A DNA stretch of 64,000 nt, taken from NCBI GenBank assembly GCA_041674385.1, contig JBAYVU010000002.1, forward strand, positions 124,001-188,000, given 5' to 3'. The notes beneath the pieces are model-generated. The model was given only the letters and a program-made list of their open reading frames with translations, was not told where the DNA came from and searched no databases. Of the stretch, positions 24,153 through 35,314 are shown in pieces (position 1 is the stretch's first letter; each line of letters opens with the position of its first letter). The DNA is from JACRAR01 sp041674385. GTDB lineage: Bacteria; Pseudomonadota; Gammaproteobacteria; Burkholderiales; Rhodocyclaceae. A program made the translations under genes and the position numbers.

Positions 24153-26843
24153 TCAGCCGGCGAGCAGGCCACGCAGCACGTAGGGCAGGATGCCGCCGTG
24201 GCGGTAGTACTCGACCTCGACTGGCGTATCGATCCGCAGCAGCAGAGTGCATTCGGCGCTACGGCCGTCGGCGCGGCGGATGCGCAGCGTGACGTCCTGC
24301 CGCGATGCGACGCCGTCTTCGATCCCGAGCAGATCGAGCACCTCGTCGCCGCGCAGGCCAAGCGTCGCGGCGCTGTCGGTTCCCTTGAACTGCAACGGCA
24401 GCACGCCCATGCCGACCAGATTGGAACGATGGATGCGTTCGAAACTTTTCGCCACCACCGCCTTCACGCCCAACAGGCGCGTGCCCTTGGCCGCCCAGTC
24501 GCGGCTCGATCCGGTGCCGTACTCCTCTCCCGCGAAAATGATCGTCGGCGTACCGGCGCGCTGGTAGTCCAGCGCCGCATCGTAGATGAAGCACTGCGCG
24601 CCGGCAGGCTGGCTCAGCGTCAGACCGCCCTCGACGGGAGCCCCGTCCGGCCCCGGCGGCAGCATCAGGTTGCGGATGCGCACGTTGGCGAAGGTGCCGC
24701 GCATCATGACGTCGTGATTGCCGCGCCGCGAGCCGTAGCTGTTGAACTCGCCGGCGCTCACGCCGCGGGACAGCAGATAGGCGCCGGCGGGAGTCGCCGC
24801 CTTGATCGAACCGGCCGGGCTGATGTGGTCGGTAGTCACCGAGTCGCCGAAGATCGCCAGCACCCGCGCGCCATGGATGGCATTCAGCGGTGGCGGTTCC
24901 AGCGCAAAGTCGTCGAAGAACGGCGGACGCGCGATGTAGGTGGAAGTCTCCCAGCCATACACTTCGCCGCTGACCGTCGCAATGCCCTCCCACAGCGGGT
25001 TGCCGTGCGCAAAGTCCCGATACAGTCGACGATAGGTTTCCGGATCGGTCGCCCGTTGCAACGCGGCGCCGATTTCTTCCTGGCTGGGCCAGAGCTCGCG
25101 CAGATAGACCGGCACGCCCTGGCTGTCGCAGCCGAGCGGTTCGTTCGCCAGATCGATGTCAACCCGTCCTGCCAGCGCGAAGGCCACCACCAACGGCGGG
25201 CTCATCAGGAAATTGGCCTTGATCGCGGGATGGATGCGGGCCTCGAAGTTGCGGTTGCCGGACAACACTGCGGCGCAGATCAGATCCTTGCTCGCGACAG
25301 TCTGCTCGATCTCCGCATCCAACGGCCCGGCGTTGCCGATGCAGGTGGTGCAGCCGTAAGCCACCACGCGAAAACCGAGCTGTTCCAGCGGCGCCAGCAG
25401 CCCCGCCTGGCCGAGGTAGTCGGTCACCACGCGCGAACCCGGCGCGAGCGAGGTCTTGATCCGCTGCGGCACACGCAAGCCGCGCGCCACGGCCTTCTGC
25501 GCGAGCAGGCCGGCGGCCAGCATCACACCCGGATTCGAGGTGTTGGTGCAGGAGGTAATCGCGGCGATCAGCACGTCGCCATGGCCGAGGTCGCCGCTCG
25601 CAGGTAAGCTAGGCGATGCCTCGGCCTTGCCGTAGCCGCCCTCCCCCGCCGGCTTGCTCAACAGCGCCGTAAACCGCAGCTTCAGTTCGGGCAAAGCGAT
25701 CCGATCCTGCGGCCGCTTCGGGCCGGCCACACTGGGCACCACGCTGGCGAGATCCAGTTCCAGCACGCTGCTGTAATCGATCTCGCCCATGCGCGGCATG
25801 CCGAATAGATTCTGGGCCTGGTAATAGCTGCGGAAGGCATCGACTTCCTCGGCACTGCGGCCGGTGGCGGCGAGGTAGCCGGCAGTCACCTCGTCCGGGG
25901 GGAAGAAGCCCATCGTCGCGCCATACTCGGGCGCCATGTTGGCAAGCGTCGCCCGGTCGGGCAGCGTCAGCGAAGCCGCCCCCGCGCCGAAGAACTCGAC
26001 GAACTTGCCCACCACCTTGGCCTTGCGCAGCGTTTCGGTGACGACCAGCACCAGATCGGTCGCGGTCACGCCTTCGCGCAGGCGGCCCGCGAGGTGCACG
26101 CCGACCACGTCGGGCGTGAGGATATACACGGGCTGGCCGAGCATGCCCGCCTCGGCCTCGATGCCGCCCACGCCCCAGCCCACCACGCCCAGCGCATTGA
26201 TCATAGTGGTATGCGAATCGGTGCCAACCAGGGTGTCGGGGAAGTACACGCCGTCGCGTTGGCCGACGCCGCGTGCGAGGTATTCCAGATTGACCTGATG
26301 CACGATGCCGATACCGGGCGGCACGACGCGGAAACTCTGGAAGGCTTGCATGCCCCACTTGATGAAGCGGTAGCGTTCGGCGTTGCGGCGGAACTCCAGA
26401 CGCATGTTGAGATCGAGCGCGTCGGACTCGCGGAAGTGATCGACCTGCACCGAGTGGTCGACCACCAGATCGACCGGCACCAGCGGTTCGACGATGCGCG
26501 GGTTCTTGCCGAAGCGCGCCGCCGTATCGCGCATCGCGGCGAGATCGCAGAGCAGCGGCACGCCCGTGAAGTCCTGCAGCACGATCCGCGCCACGACGAA
26601 AGGAATCTCCTCGGCGCGCACCGCCTGCGGCTGCCAGTTCGCCAGCTGGCGCACATGGACCTCGGCGATGCGCTTGCCGTCGAGGTTGCGCAGCAGGGAT
26701 TCGAGCACGATGCGCAACGCTACCGGCAGGCGCGACACCTTGCCGACGCCGGCAGCTTCCAGCGCGGGCAGCGAGTGCAGGTGGCCGGTTTTCCCGGAAG
26801 CGAAGCGGAACTCACGCAGGGTATCTTGAGGGCTAAGCGGCAT
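24153..26843 (-). CDS. acnA: Aconitate hydratase A
   Basis: An 896-residue aconitase of the AcnA/IRP type. The three [4Fe-4S] ligands are C432 (SCTNTSNPG), C498 and C501 (YGCTTCIGN). Other family blocks are GTDSHTTMINALGVVGWGVGG, DVVGVHLAGRL and the swivel domain GEEYGTGSSRDWAAKG. It interconverts citrate and isocitrate. The gene is divergent from fumC across ~150 bases, which groups two citric-acid-cycle genes around a shared control region. A relation to the methylcitrate pathway (AcnD) is not supported because no prp genes are present. Confidence 0.96.
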   Translation of the reverse strand: MPLSPQDTLREFRFASGKTGHLHSLPALEAAGVGKVSRLPVALRIVLESLLRNLDGKRIAEVHVRQLANWQPQAVRAEEIPFVVARIVLQDFTGVPLLCDLAAMRDTAARFGKNPRIVEPLVPVDLVVDHSVQVDHFRESDALDLNMRLEFRRNAERYRFIKWGMQAFQSFRVVPPGIGIVHQVNLEYLARGVGQRDGVYFPDTLVGTDSHTTMINALGVVGWGVGGIEAEAGMLGQPVYILTPDVVGVHLAGRLREGVTATDLVLVVTETLRKAKVVGKFVEFFGAGAASLTLPDRATLANMAPEYGATMGFFPPDEVTAGYLAATGRSAEEVDAFRSYYQAQNLFGMPRMGEIDYSSVLELDLASVVPSVAGPKRPQDRIALPELKLRFTALLSKPAGEGGYGKAEASPSLPASGDLGHGDVLIAAITSCTNTSNPGVMLAAGLLAQKAVARGLRVPQRIKTSLAPGSRVVTDYLGQAGLLAPLEQLGFRVVAYGCTTCIGNAGPLDAEIEQTVASKDLICAAVLSGNRNFEARIHPAIKANFLMSPPLVVAFALAGRVDIDLANEPLGCDSQGVPVYLRELWPSQEEIGAALQRATDPETYRRLYRDFAHGNPLWEGIATVSGEVYGWETSTYIARPPFFDDFALEPPPLNAIHGARVLAIFGDSVTTDHISPAGSIKAATPAGAYLLSRGVSAGEFNSYGSRRGNHDVMMRGTFANVRIRNLMLPPGPDGAPVEGGLTLSQPAGAQCFIYDAALDYQRAGTPTIIFAGEEYGTGSSRDWAAKGTRLLGVKAVVAKSFERIHRSNLVGMGVLPLQFKGTDSAATLGLRGDEVLDLLGIEDGVASRQDVTLRIRRADGRSAECTLLLRIDTPVEVEYYRHGGILPYVLRGLLAG

Positions 26844-26999
26844 GGCGGACTCCTTCGAGGAAAGTACTGATGACGCAAGCTTCGCAGTCGCCGGGTTCGA
26901 CGATGAAAGGACCCGTTTCCTACGCGAAAGACTACACTAGATCATCATTCAAGACGCGGGATTTGCGCCGAAGTTCAATTACATACTGAGGAAATGATC

Positions 27000-28385
<1,386 letters not shown>

Positions 28386-28396
28386 CGCGTACCTGC

Positions 28397-28428
28397 AAAA
28401 AAAGACGCCAACGTTCCCGTTGGCGTCT
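28397..28428 (-). terminator. Intrinsic terminator for the cytochrome c gene
   Basis: A perfect 11-bp stem (AGACGCCAACG / CGTTGGCGTCT) with loop TTCC. The A-run on the plus strand becomes a T-run on the minus strand, so it ends transcription of the minus-strand cytochrome gene. The stem may also stop fumC transcripts, but no T-run follows in that direction. Confidence 0.9.
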
Positions 28429-28478
28429 GTCAGCGTTATACGCCTCGATGCAACCCTGCATGGCTACAGGGTTTCGCG

Positions 28479-28928
28479 CTACTTCTTCCCGGCGGGTTCC
28501 TTGAAGCTGGCGCCTGACTTGTTGGCCATGAAGACGATGGCGCTCGTCAGTTCGGGGACCGAGAGCGCGGTGCCGCCTTTGGGCGGCATGGCGTTTTTGC
28601 CGGCGGTGGCGGACTTCACCAAGCCGTCCAGTCCTTGCGCCAGACGCGGCGCCCAGGCCGCCTTGTCGCCGATTTTCGGCGCACCGGCCACCCCCGCCAG
28701 GTGGCAAGTGCTGCAAATGCTCTTGACGATTTCCTCGCCAGTCTTGGCCCCGGACGAGCCACCCGAGCTGATGGCCATTTCAACCCGCCCCACGGGTTGA
28801 ATGCGGGCTCGCACGGCATCCTCATCGTCGATGGGTGTATTGCCCATGGATTGCGCCGCCGCGGCGGCCAGCGTCAGGATAACGGCGGAGACGAGCGGAC
28901 GGGCATGGTGTGGATTGATGGGGGTCAT
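28479..28928 (-). CDS. Periplasmic cytochrome c (c5-like)
   Basis: A 149-residue protein with signal peptide (hydrophobic residues ~11-26) and a single haem-c motif CSTCH (C72, C75, H76). The sixth ligand is probably M114 in NAMPPKGG. The sequence SGEEIVK...CHLAGVAGAPKIGDKAAW is typical of cytochrome c5/c555-like electron carriers. It probably shuttles electrons in the periplasm. The segment between the signal and the haem domain is an unusual ~40-residue Gly/Ser-ending linker. GAGGAAG lies six bases before the ATG. Confidence 0.93.
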   Translation of the reverse strand: MTPINPHHARPLVSAVILTLAAAAAQSMGNTPIDDEDAVRARIQPVGRVEMAISSGGSSGAKTGEEIVKSICSTCHLAGVAGAPKIGDKAAWAPRLAQGLDGLVKSATAGKNAMPPKGGTALSVPELTSAIVFMANKSGASFKEPAGKK

Positions 28929-28998
28929 CTGTTGCTTCCTCGATGGGGTATGATGAACGAAGCGATTGTAGCGATTTTTATCGGCTTCGGCACAGTGG

Positions 28999-29043
28999 CA
29001 GGAATGCCAGGAATACCACGAGTGCCACGAATACTACGAATGG
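28999..29043. repeat. Five degenerate 9-bp tandem units
   Basis: Consecutive units CAGGAATGC, CAGGAATAC, CACGAGTGC, CACGAATAC, TACGAATGG lie between the divergent cytochrome c and ogt genes. The unit is imperfect and non-coding as far as can be seen. Confidence 0.6.
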
Positions 29044-29140
29044 CGGATGGCCAAGGTTGCCGGATCGCAGTCCAATAACGCTTGCATGAATCCGCCTGCA
29101 AAGATGACCATATGTCTATCAGTATAGGCCTTGACCTGCC

Positions 29141-29632
29141 ATGACCACTGCCGCCTACCAAGCCGTTGTGTACCTGCCGCAACTGGCTCCCTCATTTGCG
29201 TTGGGCCTGCGTTGCGATGCTGATGAAATTCTCGCCATTGAATTCCTTGCGCCGCGCGCCGGGCTTGCTCCCAAGACGCTGCTGGCGAAGGAAGTGGCAC
29301 GCCAATTGGGCGCCTACCTGAAGCAGCCGAAGTTCAGCTTCAGCCTGCCGCTGGCGCCGGCCGGCACGCCTTTTCAGCGCCGTGTCTGGGAACATATTGC
29401 CGCAATCCCGAGTGGCGAAACCCGCACTTACGGAGAACTGGCCGAGGCAATCCACAGCGGCCCGCGCGCTGTCGGCAATGCCTGTGGCTCGAACCCCTAT
29501 CCGCTGGTGGTACCCTGCCATCGCGTCGTCGCCAAGGGAGGCGGACTGGGCGGCTTTGCGCGCGAGCGCGGCGGCTTGCTGCTGGAGATCAAGCACTGGC
29601 TGCTGGCGCATGAGGATTCAAGGTGGCGCTGA
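29141..29632 (+). CDS. ogt: Methylated-DNA--protein-cysteine methyltransferase
   Basis: A 163-residue protein with the alkyl-acceptor motif VPCHRVV and the helix-turn-helix block FQRRVWEHIAAIPSGETRTYGELA, both characteristic of Ogt/AGT enzymes that repair O6-alkylguanine by self-alkylation. The RAVGNACGSNPYPLVVPCHR stretch contains the Asn hinge. Its end overlaps the xerD start, so both DNA-maintenance genes are probably translated together. Confidence 0.95.
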   Translation: MTTAAYQAVVYLPQLAPSFALGLRCDADEILAIEFLAPRAGLAPKTLLAKEVARQLGAYLKQPKFSFSLPLAPAGTPFQRRVWEHIAAIPSGETRTYGELAEAIHSGPRAVGNACGSNPYPLVVPCHRVVAKGGGLGGFARERGGLLLEIKHWLLAHEDSRWR

Positions 29633-30546
29633 TGGCACCAGCGCCCGCGGACAGTGCGCTGCTGGATCAGTTTTGCGACAACCTGTGGCTGGAAGACGGT
29701 CTGGCGAAGAACACGCTGAGCGCCTATCGCAGCGATCTCGCGCAATTCGCCGGCTGGCTGGCGGAGAACGATACCGCGTTGATTGACGTGGTCGCGCAGC
29801 ACATCAAAGATTATCTGGCGCATCTCTATCTCCGTCCAGCCGGTCAACAGCCCAAACCTGCCAGCCAGCGCCGTCTGCACGCGGCATTGCGGCGCTTCTA
29901 CCGCTTCCTGCTGGCACAGGGGAAAATCGCGCAAGATCCCTTGATCAACATCGAACAGCCGCCGATGCCGCAGCGTTTTCCCCACACCTTGTCCGAAGCC
30001 GACGTGGAAAAACTGCTGGCAGCGCCCGATGTCGCCCGGCCGGTTGGCTTGCGCGATCGCGCCATGCTCGAACTGCTGTATGCCTGCGGTCTACGCGTCA
30101 GCGAACTGACGGGACTGAAAATGTTCGAGGTGAGTCTCGACGACGGTGTGCTGCGCGTGCGCGGCAAGGGAGACAAGGTGCGGCTGGTGCCGCTCGGCGA
30201 GTTCGCCGTCGAGTGGCTGTCGCGTTATCAGCAGGAGGCCCGTCCGGCGCTGCTGAAACAGCAAAGCTGCGACGAAATCTTCGTCACGGCGCGCGGGACA
30301 AAGCTCAGCCGGCAGATGTTCTGGGCCCTGATCAAGCGCTACGGGCTGCTCGCCGGCATCGCCAAGCCGCTCTCGCCGCACGTGTTGCGCCATGCCTTCG
30401 CCACCCACCTGATCAACCACGGCGCGGACCTGCGGGTGGTGCAGATGCTGCTCGGCCACGCCGACATCTCGACCACTCAGATATATACCCATGTGGCCCG
30501 CGAACGCCTCAAGCAGCTGCATTCGAAGCATCACCCCCGAGGATAG
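29632..30546 (+). CDS. xerD: Tyrosine recombinase XerD
   Basis: A 304-residue tyrosine recombinase. The N-terminal SAM-like domain (FCDNLWLEDGLAKNTLSAYRSDL) is followed by the catalytic domain: Arg in CGLRVSELTGL, HVLRHAFATHL with H-x2-R, LLGHADISTTQIYTHV with His and the nucleophilic Tyr. XerD with XerC resolves chromosome dimers at dif. The ATG at 29632 overlaps the ogt stop and has AAGGTGG a few bases before it; a GTG nine bases upstream is an alternative. It is convergent with rmuC, four bases apart. Confidence 0.95.
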   Translation: MAPAPADSALLDQFCDNLWLEDGLAKNTLSAYRSDLAQFAGWLAENDTALIDVVAQHIKDYLAHLYLRPAGQQPKPASQRRLHAALRRFYRFLLAQGKIAQDPLINIEQPPMPQRFPHTLSEADVEKLLAAPDVARPVGLRDRAMLELLYACGLRVSELTGLKMFEVSLDDGVLRVRGKGDKVRLVPLGEFAVEWLSRYQQEARPALLKQQSCDEIFVTARGTKLSRQMFWALIKRYGLLAGIAKPLSPHVLRHAFATHLINHGADLRVVQMLLGHADISTTQIYTHVARERLKQLHSKHHPRG

Positions 30547-30550
30547 ATCG

Positions 30551-31978
30551 TCACGCCGAGGAAGCAGGCAGCGTGGGCTGCATCTCCGCCGCCTGCAGCT
30601 CGCGCGGGACGCTTTCCACCTGGGCGAGATCGCGGATATCCCTGTCCTCGGGCGCAGCCTTAAGGTCGCGGAACTTGCGCGCGCTCACCAGCACGCGCGA
30701 TTCGAGCGAGACCACCGATTTGTTGTAGGCGCCGACGGCATTGCCGAGGTGCCGGCCCATGTCGCTCCAATGATCCGCCAGCACGCACATCCGCTCATAC
30801 AGCTCCTTGCCCAGCGCGCTGATCTGCTGGGCGTTCTCGGTCAGCGCCTGCTGTTTCCAGCCGTAGGCGACGGCGCGCAGCAAGGCGATCAGCGTGGTCG
30901 GCGTGGCGAGGATCACCTTCTGCTCGACGCCGGCTTCGATGAGGCTGGGATCGGCTTCCAGCGCCGCGCTGTAGAAAGTTTCGCCCGGCAGGAATAGCAC
31001 CACGAAATCCGGCGAGGGCTGGAACTGTTCCCAGTAGGATTTGCGGCCGAGCTTGGCAAGGTGATCGCGCACCTGGCGCGCATGATCCTGCAGCTTGCGC
31101 CGGCGCGTGGCCTCGTCCTGCGCATCGAGCGCATCGAGGTAAGCCGCCAGCGGCGCCTTGGCATCAACCACGATATTCTTGCCACCCGGCAGACGCACCA
31201 GCATGTCCGGCCGCAACTGGCCGTCTTCGGTGCCGACGCTCTCCTGCTCGAAGAAATCGCAGTGGTCGAGCATGCCGGCCATCTCGACCACGCGTTTCAG
31301 TTGCAGTTCGCCCCAGCGTCCGCGGGTCTGCGGCGCGCGCAGCGCCTTGACCAGATTGGCGGTCTCGTTCCTCAACTGTCCCTGCGACTCGGCCAGCGAC
31401 TTGACCTGCTCGGTGAGCGTGGCATAGGCATCGATGCGCGACTTTTCCACCGAGTGGATCTGCTGCTCGAATTTTTCCAGCGTGCTCCTGACCGGCGCCA
31501 CCAGTTCGCCGATGGCCTGTTGACGTTTCTCCAGTTCCCCCTTGGCGCCTTCCTGGTATTTTTCCAGCGTGGCGCGGGCCAATTCCAGGAAGGAGTGGTT
31601 GTTGCGCGCCAGCGCGTCGGCAGAGAGCGCCTTGAAGGCTTCGGCGAAGGACTGGCGGGTCTCCTCCAGGGCAACGAGTTTCTCGCCCGCCACCCGGCGT
31701 TCCTGTTCCAGCGTGGTGGCCAATTCGGCCTCGCGCGTGCGCAGATCGGCGAGGTTTTGGCGCAGGCCTTCCGCCGCGCCGTGGGCTTCGGCATATTGTT
31801 CGCGCAAACGCCCCAACTCTTCATCGCGCGCCTTGAGACGCTCGGACAGCGTGGCCAGTTCCGGTTCGAGTTCGAGCCGCCCCTGCCGACGCGCATCGCG
31901 CACGCGCGCGGTCGTGAGCCAAGCCAGCAGGACTGCCGCAATCGCAGCGCCCGCTGCGAATCCCCAGAGATTTTCCAT
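30551..31978 (-). CDS. rmuC: DNA recombination protein RmuC
   Basis: A 475-residue protein: N-terminal membrane anchor (residues ~5-22), a long coiled coil to about residue 200, then the RmuC nuclease-like domain with RGRWGELQLKRVVEMAGM, RPDMLVRLPGGKNIVVDAKA and FVVLFLPGE. The D...VVDAK pattern resembles a PD-(D/E)XK core. RmuC limits inversions at short inverted repeats; its enzymatic activity is inferred in the literature. Divergent from gabD with an 85-base spacer. Confidence 0.93.
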   Translation of the reverse strand: MENLWGFAAGAAIAAVLLAWLTTARVRDARRQGRLELEPELATLSERLKARDEELGRLREQYAEAHGAAEGLRQNLADLRTREAELATTLEQERRVAGEKLVALEETRQSFAEAFKALSADALARNNHSFLELARATLEKYQEGAKGELEKRQQAIGELVAPVRSTLEKFEQQIHSVEKSRIDAYATLTEQVKSLAESQGQLRNETANLVKALRAPQTRGRWGELQLKRVVEMAGMLDHCDFFEQESVGTEDGQLRPDMLVRLPGGKNIVVDAKAPLAAYLDALDAQDEATRRRKLQDHARQVRDHLAKLGRKSYWEQFQPSPDFVVLFLPGETFYSAALEADPSLIEAGVEQKVILATPTTLIALLRAVAYGWKQQALTENAQQISALGKELYERMCVLADHWSDMGRHLGNAVGAYNKSVVSLESRVLVSARKFRDLKAAPEDRDIRDLAQVESVPRELQAAEMQPTLPASSA

Positions 31979-32063
31979 GACGCGATTCTACCCTGCCACT
32001 TGGGCCGGGAGATTGTGGCAAAATTTCAGCGGACACTGCTCACAGCCAAAGATAGGATTTGCG

Positions 32064-33518
32064 ATGATCAAGCTCAACGAACCCTCCCTGTTCCGGCAAC
32101 AAGGCTATATCGACGGCCTGTGGTGCGACGCCGACCGGCGGCAGACGCTGGATGTCGCCGATCCGGCCACCGGCACCAAACTCGGCACCATCCCGAACAT
32201 GGGCGCGCACGAAACCCGCCGCGCCATCGAGACGGCGCAGCTTGCCCAGAAGTCCTGGCGCGCCAGGACGGCAGGCGAACGCTCGCGAATCTTGCGCAAG
32301 TGGTTCGAGCTGATCCTGGCCAACCAGGAAGACCTCGCCATGATCATGACGCGCGAACAAGGCAAGCCGCTGGCCGAAGCGCGCGGCGAAATCGCCTATG
32401 CCGCCTCTTTCATCGAATGGTTCGCCGAGGAAGGCAAGCGCATCTATGGCGATGTCATTCCCGCGCCCCAGGCCGACAAGCGCATCGTGGTGACCAAGGA
32501 ACCGATCGGCGTCTGCGCCGCGATCACGCCGTGGAACTTTCCCGCCGCCATGATCACCCGCAAGGCCGGCCCGGCGCTGGCCTCGGGCTGCGCCATGGTG
32601 CTCAAGCCGGCCAAGCAGACCCCCTACTCCGCGCTGGCGCTGGCCGTATTGGCCGAGCGCGCCGGCGTGCCGAAAGGCGTGTTCTCGGTGGTCACCGGTT
32701 CGGCGGCGGCTATCGGCGGGGAGATGACCGGCAACCCCATCGTCCGCAAGCTGACCTTTACCGGCTCCACCGAAATCGGTGTCGAACTGATGAGGCAATG
32801 CGCACCCACGGTGAAGAAGCTGTCGCTGGAACTGGGCGGCAATGCGCCCTTCATGGTCTTCGACGATGCCGACCTGGATGCCGCCGTGCAAGGCGCGATG
32901 CTGTCCAAGTATCGCAATGCAGGACAGACATGCGTCTGCGCCAACCGACTGCTGGTGCAGGACAGTGTCTACGATATCTTCGCCGAGAAGCTGGGCCGCG
33001 CCGTCGCAGCGCTCAAGGTCGGCAACGGCCTCGAAGAGGGGGTGACGCAGGGACCGCTGATCGACGCCGCGGCGCTGAGCAAGGTCGAGGAGTTGATCGC
33101 CGACGCCACGGCCAAAGGCGCACGGATCGTCTGCGGCGGCAAGCGGCACGCGCTCGGACGGACGTTTTTCGAACCGACCATCGTGGCCGATGTGACACCG
33201 CAAATGCGCATGGCCAAGGAAGAAATATTCGGTCCGGTGGCGCCGCTGTTCCGCTTCAAGGACGAACCAGAGGCGCTCCGCATGGCCAACGACACCGAGT
33301 TCGGCCTGGCCGCCTACTTCTATGCGAAAGACATGAGCCGTATCTGGCGCGTGTCGGAGGCGCTGGAGTACGGCATCGTCGGCATCAACACCGGCATCAT
33401 CTCCACCGAGGTGGCGCCCTTCGGTGGCATGAAGTCTTCCGGCCTGGGCCGCGAAGGCTCGAAATACGGCATCGAGGATTTCCTGGAAATCAAATACCTG
33501 TGCATGGGCGGTGTTTAG
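32064..33518 (+). CDS. gabD: Succinate-semialdehyde dehydrogenase
   Basis: A 484-residue aldehyde dehydrogenase. NAD(P)-binding and catalytic blocks: ITPWNFPAAMITRK, KPAKQTPYSALA, FTGSTEIG, the catalytic Glu in LELGGNAPF and Cys in GQTCVCANR. The sequence as a whole (GEIAYAASFIEWFAEEGKRIYGDVIP) is that of GabD, which oxidises succinate semialdehyde to succinate. The second Cys after the catalytic one fits the redox-switch found in some GabD enzymes. No GABA transaminase gene is next to it. Its stop overlaps the convergent feoB stop. Confidence 0.93.
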   Translation: MIKLNEPSLFRQQGYIDGLWCDADRRQTLDVADPATGTKLGTIPNMGAHETRRAIETAQLAQKSWRARTAGERSRILRKWFELILANQEDLAMIMTREQGKPLAEARGEIAYAASFIEWFAEEGKRIYGDVIPAPQADKRIVVTKEPIGVCAAITPWNFPAAMITRKAGPALASGCAMVLKPAKQTPYSALALAVLAERAGVPKGVFSVVTGSAAAIGGEMTGNPIVRKLTFTGSTEIGVELMRQCAPTVKKLSLELGGNAPFMVFDDADLDAAVQGAMLSKYRNAGQTCVCANRLLVQDSVYDIFAEKLGRAVAALKVGNGLEEGVTQGPLIDAAALSKVEELIADATAKGARIVCGGKRHALGRTFFEPTIVADVTPQMRMAKEEIFGPVAPLFRFKDEPEALRMANDTEFGLAAYFYAKDMSRIWRVSEALEYGIVGINTGIISTEVAPFGGMKSSGLGREGSKYGIEDFLEIKYLCMGGV

Positions 33519-35314
33519 ACGCCGGCAAACAGTCGCATGCCCTGGTAGAAGATGAAGCTCGTCAGCCACGCCAAGGCGAGCGGCCAGATCACCGCCAGCG
33601 CCGTGAAGGCGGCGCTCTTCGATTCGATCCTGATAGTGGCGATGGCGGATATGCAAGGCGTATAAATGAGGGTGAACAACATGAAGCTGATCGCCTGGAC
33701 GCTATTCATGTTGCGCGCGAATTCCTGCGCCAGCGCCTCCCCCGATAGCCCGTAGATGACGGCAAAAGCGCCGATCATCACTTCCTTGGCGACAAAACCG
33801 AACAGCAGCGCCACGGTCAGTTTCGCGTCGATGCCGATCGGCGCGAGTATCGGCGCAAACAGCCTCCCCAACTGCCCGGCGAGGGTTTCGGCGCTGCCCG
33901 GCACGGCGCCCAGCGGCAGGTTGGTGAGCAGCCAGATGGCAATCACGCCGAGGACGATGAAGCGTGTCGCCCTGACCAGGAAATGCCTCACTTCCAGCCA
34001 GCCGCGCATCCAGACCTGTCCCAGTGTCGGCACCCGCCAGGGCGGCAATTCCACCACGAACGGCTCGCAGTTCCTGAAGCGTTTGCGAAAGAGCAACGCC
34101 GTGACGATCATGGTCGCGAAACTGACCAGATAAAACCCGAAGATCACCCAGGGAGCCAGTGCCGGCTGAAACATCGCCGAGACGATGAATAGGAACACTT
34201 GCAGTCGCGCCGAGCACAGCGACAGCGGAATGATCAGTATCGACAGCAGGCGCAGCGGCCGCTCGCGCATCATGCGAGTGCCCATGACGGCCGGCACGTT
34301 GCAGCCGAAGCCCATCAGCACCATCACGAAGCTGCGTCCATCCAGGCCCAGTTTCGCCATCAGCGCATCGGTAAGAAAAGCGGCGCGCGCCATGTAGCCG
34401 CTGTCTTCGACCAGCGCCATGAACAGAAAAAACAGCACAATCAACGGCACGAACGCCGCCACCGTGGCAAACCCCGCATACACGCCATCGAGCAGCAAGC
34501 CATGCACGAAATCGGGCAAATGACCTGCCAGCGGCTCCAGTGCGACTTGCCGCAGCTGGTCGAACACCGCGGTCATCCCCTGTTGCAGCGGCGCACCGAG
34601 CCAGAACACCGACTGAAACACCAGCAGCATGGCCGCAAAGAACAGCGGCAGGCCCAGCCAGGGATGCAACGCCAGGCGGTCGATGCGGTCGGAAACCTGC
34701 TCGGGCAACTGCACCGGTATCGCCACGGCTTCCGCCATCAACGCGGCGGTTTCCCGCTCGATGCTGTCGTCGCTGGAGAGCGCGGCATGAAGCGCGGCGC
34801 GGCGCGCCGGGCCGATCTCGATCGCGTCGGCGAGGGACTGCGCCAGCACGCGCACCGCCTCGGGCTGCCCGATGCCATACTTGGCCGATATCAGCACAAC
34901 GGGCATGCCCAGGCGCGCCGCCAAGCGCTCGGTATCCACCTGCACGCCATCGCGCCTGGCCTCATCCGCCATGTTCAGCAACAGCACCGCCGGTAAGCCC
35001 AGCGAACGCGCTTCCAGCACCAGCGGCAATTGCCGTTCGATCTGCGTGGCGTTCACCACGATGGCAAGCAGATCGATCGGATGATTTTCGAGCAGATGCC
35101 GGACAACCTTTTCGTCGTCCGAGAAGCCATGTAGATCGTAGATGCCGGGCAGATCGACCATCTCGGCGATGTGACCGCCGAGCAGAATCTTCGCGCTGGC
35201 CAAATCCACCGTCACTCCCGCCCAGTTGGCGACACGTGCGGATGACCCCGTCAACCGGTTGAACAGCGTCGACTTGCCCGTATTGGGCATGCCCAGCAGG
35301 GCAATACGTTTCAC
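33515..35314 (-). CDS. feoB: Ferrous iron transporter FeoB
   Basis: A 599-residue protein. The N-terminal G domain has GMPNTGKST (P-loop), DLPGIYDL (switch II region) and NMADEA (in place of the usual NxxD with Lys). The membrane part has the Gate motifs, including LMGFGCNVPAVMGTR and LFGFVAKEV. FeoB imports Fe2+, mainly under low oxygen. It is shorter than the E. coli protein (~770 residues) but typical of compact FeoB. It starts by ATGA overlap with feoA and shares its Fur/FNR-type promoter. Confidence 0.96.
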   Translation of the reverse strand: MKRIALLGMPNTGKSTLFNRLTGSSARVANWAGVTVDLASAKILLGGHIAEMVDLPGIYDLHGFSDDEKVVRHLLENHPIDLLAIVVNATQIERQLPLVLEARSLGLPAVLLLNMADEARRDGVQVDTERLAARLGMPVVLISAKYGIGQPEAVRVLAQSLADAIEIGPARRAALHAALSSDDSIERETAALMAEAVAIPVQLPEQVSDRIDRLALHPWLGLPLFFAAMLLVFQSVFWLGAPLQQGMTAVFDQLRQVALEPLAGHLPDFVHGLLLDGVYAGFATVAAFVPLIVLFFLFMALVEDSGYMARAAFLTDALMAKLGLDGRSFVMVLMGFGCNVPAVMGTRMMRERPLRLLSILIIPLSLCSARLQVFLFIVSAMFQPALAPWVIFGFYLVSFATMIVTALLFRKRFRNCEPFVVELPPWRVPTLGQVWMRGWLEVRHFLVRATRFIVLGVIAIWLLTNLPLGAVPGSAETLAGQLGRLFAPILAPIGIDAKLTVALLFGFVAKEVMIGAFAVIYGLSGEALAQEFARNMNSVQAISFMLFTLIYTPCISAIATIRIESKSAAFTALAVIWPLALAWLTSFIFYQGMRLFAGV

